Shown here one piece after another: positions 59,378 through 64,000 of a stretch of DNA of 64,000 nucleotides. Origin of the DNA: Myxocyprinus asiaticus. Lineage: Eukaryota; Chordata; Actinopteri; Cypriniformes; Catostomidae. The notes beneath the pieces are model-generated. The model was not told where the DNA came from. It did no database searches and worked only from the letters and a program-made list of their open reading frames with translations. The first letter of the stretch is position 1, and every line of letters starts with the position of its first letter. Position numbers and translations under genes: made by a program. The DNA is taken from the NCBI RefSeq assembly GCF_019703515.2, contig NC_059362.1, forward strand, positions 30,358,326-30,422,325, in the 5' to 3' direction.

Positions 59378-59824
59378 AACCATGTACCCTGACGAAATGA
59401 AATTTATTGGAAGCAACATTTAAATGGCAAATATTATTAGATAGATTTTTCCAGGTATTATAGACCTTCTTGGTAGATTCATATGAAAAATTATGATTTT
59501 TGAAAGTCTGTTCGGGAGACGTTCATTTCAAATACAGTCATGCTGCAGTTAAAATTAGGCTTGCTTGAGCATTAAGTGTCGTTTCAAGTTCTGGCTTTCG
59601 TGCGTGGACGTGTTTTTAAAATGTCAATTGGTATTATTAGTTAGCTGCGACATAATGTATGATGCCCAAAGGCATAGGGTGTCTTATTCATTGTGAAACT
59701 GTGTTTTCTTAATGGCATGAATCACACTGAAGGCCTAGACTTTTAATGCACGGCCCACCACTGCTTTTACAGTAGCTAAGATAGTAGACCGGAGGTCAGA
59801 CTAATAGCTGATTCTTTTCTCCAG

Positions 59825-59879
59825 ATGGAGCTGAATGCGACTGAGAAGCGTCATCGAACACGATCTAAAGGTGTGCAAG
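59825..59879 (+). CDS. myt1l: MYT1L-like transcription factor, coding exon 1 (start codon)
   Basis: The acceptor 'gattcttttctccag' ends at 59824 and the exon opens directly with ATG. It encodes MELNATEKRHRTRSKGVQ plus the first base of a valine codon, and ends at donor 'g|gtacaat'. EKRHRTRSKGV is the conserved N terminus of MYT1L, and ST18 and MYT1 differ more (from memory of the families). MYT1L is a nuclear C2HC zinc-finger protein of post-mitotic neurons that binds AAGTT sites and represses non-neuronal genes. An alternative donor at 59871 (aaag|gtgtgc) is in phase but would drop GVQ. The gene is incomplete; fish have two co-orthologues (myt1la/myt1lb), which I cannot tell apart. Confidence 0.88.
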
Positions 59880-60153
59880 GTACAATGCACTCATACACTT
59901 TAGTTGCAGTCTCAACCTACGGTCAAATCCATTTTCCCACTTTCAATCTATAATTGAGACTTTTTATTGCCTTTCACGAATTATCACTTATGTCAGTGGT
60001 GATGAACATGGACTATTGATTGGATAGGTGAAGTATCCAGTGAGAATACATAAACCTGAAGAATTAGTCTGTTCATAACAGTATGATTCCTGTGTGATGA
60101 ATCTGATGTTGAGATATTTTCTCACTCATTGTTCTCGCTTTCATTCTTTTCAG

Positions 60154-60184
60154 TTGCCGTGGAGGCTGCACAAGAGCTGTTCAG
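60154..60184 (+). CDS. myt1l: MYT1L-like, coding exon 2 (31-base microexon)
   Basis: Acceptor 'cattcttttcag' precedes 60154 and donor 'ttcag|gtcagt' follows 60184. Joined to exon 1 it completes GTT and reads VAVEAAQELF plus two bases (AG) of a serine codon. Mammalian MYT1L has VPVEPAIQELF here as I recall it, so the fish exon appears one codon shorter. The intron from exon 1 is only 274 bases. Confidence 0.85.
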
Positions 60185-61558
60185 GTCAGTCTGCATACAA
60201 TGTAGGAATCATTCACTTTCAAAGTCACTATGAAATGGCATTTGCAATACATTTTGCTTTTGTAATGTGTCATTTTCCCAACTGAAACAGGATATACAAC
60301 CAGTGAAATTGTAGGGCGGGGATTAGGGGTGTGTAAAAATACAGATTTTCCGATGCCCGATAATGATTCTTAAATCCCCAGATCAGTGTGAGACAGTTCA
60401 CTTAAAGAGACAGTACCATTTTAGCGCTTGTTCTACAAGTCAATGCAAATACTTGCAAGTAGTAAAAATTGTGCATGTAAACAATAAACATGTAACAAAA
60501 TGTATATATGCAGTATAATACATGAAATTTCAAGACTTTATTTTATCCAGTGGAAATGGACTGGATAGGGAAAAGTGGTTTCTGTATGATAGGAGGTTGG
60601 AGGGGAGTGGTCAAAAAATAGAGGGCATGGTGATGTCAGAATAATAATATAAAGAGTTGATAATATAAACTAATAAAAATCCAGAAACTTATTTGCTCAC
60701 AGATGCTATCTTAGTTTTCCATTTCTGTCTTTAAGGACAAAAACAGGTGTATGACGCATAATGCATTTCCGTTCAAAGTACGGAACGTGGTGGCATCAAA
60801 GTATAATTTTGCTAATTGATATAATTCAATGTGATTTATCCAATATGGCAAGTACAACACAGGCAGAGCCTATAAATAGAACTTTCAGAGAAACTGCCTT
60901 CAGTAAGAATGTAAGATTCTACCAATTAGTATTAGTGAATATCCCTGCGCTCCTAATGAAATCATGCATTATTATGAGAGTGAATGGCCTGTTTTTCCTC
61001 TTGGGTGGTGAGTTGTTTTTACTTATCTCTGCCCATAACATTTTCCCCAACAAATCTTTCCTTAAGCACAATTTACAGGCCTCATAAATGGCAGCATTTT
61101 CCTCATTAAGAATGGTTTAACACCCACGCTGTTGTTAAAAAAGGCTTTTTATTTTGTGTGGCTATGTGTCCAATTACAATGACAGCGGCAAGGAAGCTGG
61201 GGTGTGTGACTGTTGGAGTGTGGTGTGACCAGCTTTTTCAGTGGCGACTCCCTACCATGTCGTCGTTATTGTGGTATCAGACTGAGTAGATAAGTCTTAT
61301 TCCCTCTATTCTCTATCTCTCTCCTTCCCAATAATCAGGGCAATCTGCTTCATCAGCAGGTCCAGGCCTGTAGCTGCAGGCATCTTTAACACCAGTTACA
61401 CTCACTTATGGGTCACTACTGTAGCTTGATCAGACACTGATCCCCTGCCAACATCAACTAGGTGAGATGCAATTTTGGAGCTAGGCTAGACATGTTCCCA
61501 CAAAAAAATTTTTTTTACTATTACTATAGAACTATCTTACTTCAAACTCTAGAAGTGC

Positions 61559-62022
61559 TTAAAGGATTAGTTAACCCACAAATTAAAAATTGTCTTTATT
61601 TACTCACCCTCATATTGTTCCAAACTCATTTATTTATTCCATGGGACTTCAAAGGTGAATTTCTGAAGAATATTTTTGAATGAGGTCTGGGGATCTCAAG
61701 CTCCAAAAAGCACCAGAAAAGATTATAAATGCTGTCTTTATGACTAGTGCGCTATATTCCATGTTTTCTGAAGTCATATGATAGCTTTGTGTGATGAACA
61801 GTCTGAGAAAGTTACTGACTTTAATGGTGTTTTTGCAATCTTTTTGAAGCTTGAAAGCTTCAGTCCCCATACATTTTAATTGCATGGAAAAAATGACCAG
61901 CACAGATTTCAAAATTTCTGCCTTTGTGTTCCACAAAAGAAATAAATGTATAAGGGTTTAAAATGACATGAGCATGAGTAAATAATGACATAATTTTCAT
62001 TTTGGGTGAACTGTTTCTTCTT
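61559..62022. repeat. Palindromic MITE (family A/B-like) in the MYT1L-like intron
   Basis: The left end is 'ttaaaggattagttaaccc' with 'tttactcaccctcatattgt'. The right end is 'gacataattttcattttggg' and 'tgaactgttt'. Inverted inner words are present ('gaatttctgaagaatatt', 'acagatttcaaaatttctg'). Confidence 0.75.
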
Positions 62023-62062
62023 TAAGCCAGAGAGTATGTAACTAATTTTGCTAGTTTTTTGT

Positions 62063-62266
62063 TAAATGGATAGTTCACCCTAAAAGGGAAATTCTGTCAT
62101 TATTTAGTCACCCTAATGTGGCACTAAATCCATATGACTTTTTCTTCTGTGGAACATAAAAGGTGAATATTTAAAAGTCTTAAGAGGATTTATTTGCCAT
62201 ATAATGACAGTGAAAAGTGACTCTTGTCTGTCAAGCTCAAAAATGACAAATAAATAAATAAAATAA

Positions 62267-62304
<38 letters not shown>

Positions 62305-62466
62305 GTAAGTAATCAATACTCATGTTGTATATTTTTCACATCACTTTTTGTGTGATGAACAAAATTTAATTATGTCTTATGAAGACCTTGTTAAAATTCA
62401 CATTTCTTCCACGGAAGAAAGAAAGTCAAATGGGTTTTGGAATAACAAGAGGGTGAGTAAATGATG
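62063..62466. repeat. Palindromic MITE with internal (TAA)n
   Basis: The left end is 'aaatggatagttcacccta', with 'ccatatgactttttcttctg'. The right inverted part is 'aaagaaagtcaaatgggttt' and 'gagggtgagtaaatgatg', with the last bases lost. A (TAA)n array occupies 62269-62303 in the loop. Confidence 0.75.
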
Positions 62467-62722
62467 CTAGCCATTTAACACAAAACTACCAGTTAGTTAC
62501 ATTAGTTACACCCTAATTACAATATTTGGATATGTTCGCTGGTCTGACCCTGTGTTCGTGGAGGGCAAAAGTTCTAAACTTGGAAGTGTGTTCCCTCATG
62601 GCTTATAACTGGCTGTGGACCTAAATGGAGCAGACAGAGAGAGAGCGATATGCAATATGAAATATGGAGCATGGTGAGTCATTGGCCTGGAGTACTTTGG
62701 GAGCTCTCTAAATCTCTAATGA

Positions 62723-62917
<195 letters not shown>

Positions 62918-63050
62918 TAAGAAATAACCTTCCATGTCTCACTCATACACTTTTAAACTGTACCCACCTGTATGAAAGTGCCCCAAAATACTTAATAGAT
63001 ACTTAATAGAGTCCTCATTTTTGTTCAGTTAGCAAATAATAAGTTAAATA

Positions 63051-63570
63051 ATGCTGCGTTCCATTCAAAGTCGGATGTGGGATATTCCTACTTGATATCT
63101 CAGATCGTCGACCATAATGCTTTCCATTGCTAGTTGTTTGGAAGAAGAAGTCTAAGGAAACAAAACTGCAATATTCCTGTTTGCTTAACATGTATTCTAT
63201 TGCCATCACTAGTGACGTCTTCTTGCAACCAAATTGCAGAGGATGCAGTGCAATGCTAGCATTTGTTCTGCATGTGTACGATTTTCAAAAGAGAGTATAA
63301 TTTTCAGTGTTTTACACACCTTTCTCTGCTAAAGAAGTTTTATAATCATGGAATGTAGGAACGTTGACTCATTGATGCTTTTTATTTGATTAAAAGTGAA
63401 TGTTTATCATAAACTTTGTACATCTCCCTTGGTACCGACATGTTTGTATGATGTAATGCACCAATCATGCAAAACAAGTTTTCAAGTTGGAAATCTGACT
63501 TCAAGTGGCGTTCCATTGCACTTTTCCAAGTAGGAAATTCCCACTTTCCGAGTTGAATGGAACGCAGCAT
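63051..63570. mobile_element. TIR DNA element (MITE), 520 bp, in the MYT1L-like intron
   Basis: The left end 'atgctgcgttccattcaa' is exactly matched by the inverted right end, and similarity continues (gtcggatgtgggatattcc against ctcggaaagtgggaatttcc) for about 38 bases. AT-rich flanks 'ata' occur on both sides, possibly the duplication. A fragment of the same family is at 59322-59377. Confidence 0.8.
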
Positions 63571-64000
63571 ATATATCAACTTGTCACAGATGTTTCTCCT
63601 AAAATACTTAAGGGGAAATAAAAATAGACACGAATGAGACAATTTTTGACATATATATATATATATATATATAACATTTATGTGGATCGCAATGTTCAGA
63701 TAAATTAGTCTTGGGAGAATTTAATAAGAAATGTCTTCAAATTGAAATCTCTGACTTTTCCATATTTTTGTATCTTGGCAAATCTGAGCACAATTTGTGA
63801 CACTGTTGAGACCTTTTCCGCAACTCTAAAGTAGACAGTGTAAAATTACTAGGGTTTATTTTTCAGGACCAAAAATCTGATATATAGACTTAATAGACTT
63901 AAGCAAAAATCTCCACTTTCAATCTCATTGCTGTCTAGGAGAAACAATTTAGATATTTAACAGATCTCATTTGTGATTTTCTTTCCTATGGGTGCCTTTA
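63571..64000. other. Intron sequence to the right edge, (TA)n at 63648-63673
   Basis: AT-rich, no further exon seen. The next MYT1L-like exon should begin with one base completing AG|N and encode the rest of the first finger. Confidence 0.5.

Noticed and set aside
59871..59879. Alternative donor aaag|gtgtgc for coding exon 1
   Set aside because: It keeps phase but removes GVQ, whereas the longer exon matches the conserved KGV(R/Q)V spacing of MYT1L. Kept only as an alternative.

Overview
The window is nuclear DNA of a teleost fish, most likely a cyprinid-type ostariophysan. It is AT-rich, intron/intergenic-like sequence with abundant microsatellites. It also carries many copies of palindromic repeats of the 'AGTTCACCCAAAAATGAAAAT ... 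TTTACTCACCCTCATG' kind that are typical of carp, goldfish and zebrafish genomes. Nothing prokaryotic is present, and almost all short ORFs are spurious.

The only host protein-coding gene I can support is on the + strand at the right end. It is the 5' part of a MYT1L-like neuronal zinc-finger transcription factor gene. A non-coding exon with a 7-codon upstream ORF lies at 57696-57815. Three coding exons follow (59825-59879, 60154-60184, 62854-62916), all with canonical splice sites and matching phases. They encode MELNATEKRHRTRSKGVQ, then VAVEAAQELF, then the start of the first C2HC finger ([20 protein letters not shown]). The gene continues past the right edge. A GC-richer, CT-rich, repeat-free block at about 29640-30114 is a candidate promoter/first exon. 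If so, the second half of the window is the first intron and the left half is upstream regulatory desert.

The remaining recognisable content is mobile DNA, much of it nested. (1) 17253-20365: a palindromic MITE split by a 2.5 kb TIR element that itself holds a SINE and a small TIR element. (2) 22061-24463: a palindromic MITE split by a 1.67 kb Harbinger-like element (TAA duplication) that is split by a 339 bp solo LTR (ATGTG duplication). (3) 26893-28312: a palindromic MITE split by a 1.04 kb hAT element (8 bp duplication). (4) 37937-39529: a TTAA-flanked DNA element with two convergent coding exons and a full-length tRNA-derived SINE. (5) 43748-45915: a three-layer nest ending in a 1.25 kb Tol2-like hAT element with a perfect 8 bp duplication. 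(6) 50953-56670: a nearly full-length Tx1-clade LINE on the minus strand, bounded at both ends by (GA)n/(TC)n microsatellite and carrying its own MITE insertion. Decayed Harbinger (12622-14067) and BED-finger hAT (28424-29095) fossils are also present.

Between the repeats are repeat-free stretches (for example 6840-7030, 41085-41710, 26460-26640, 46880-47060) that could be conserved non-coding elements of the MYT1L locus. This cannot be shown from one sequence.
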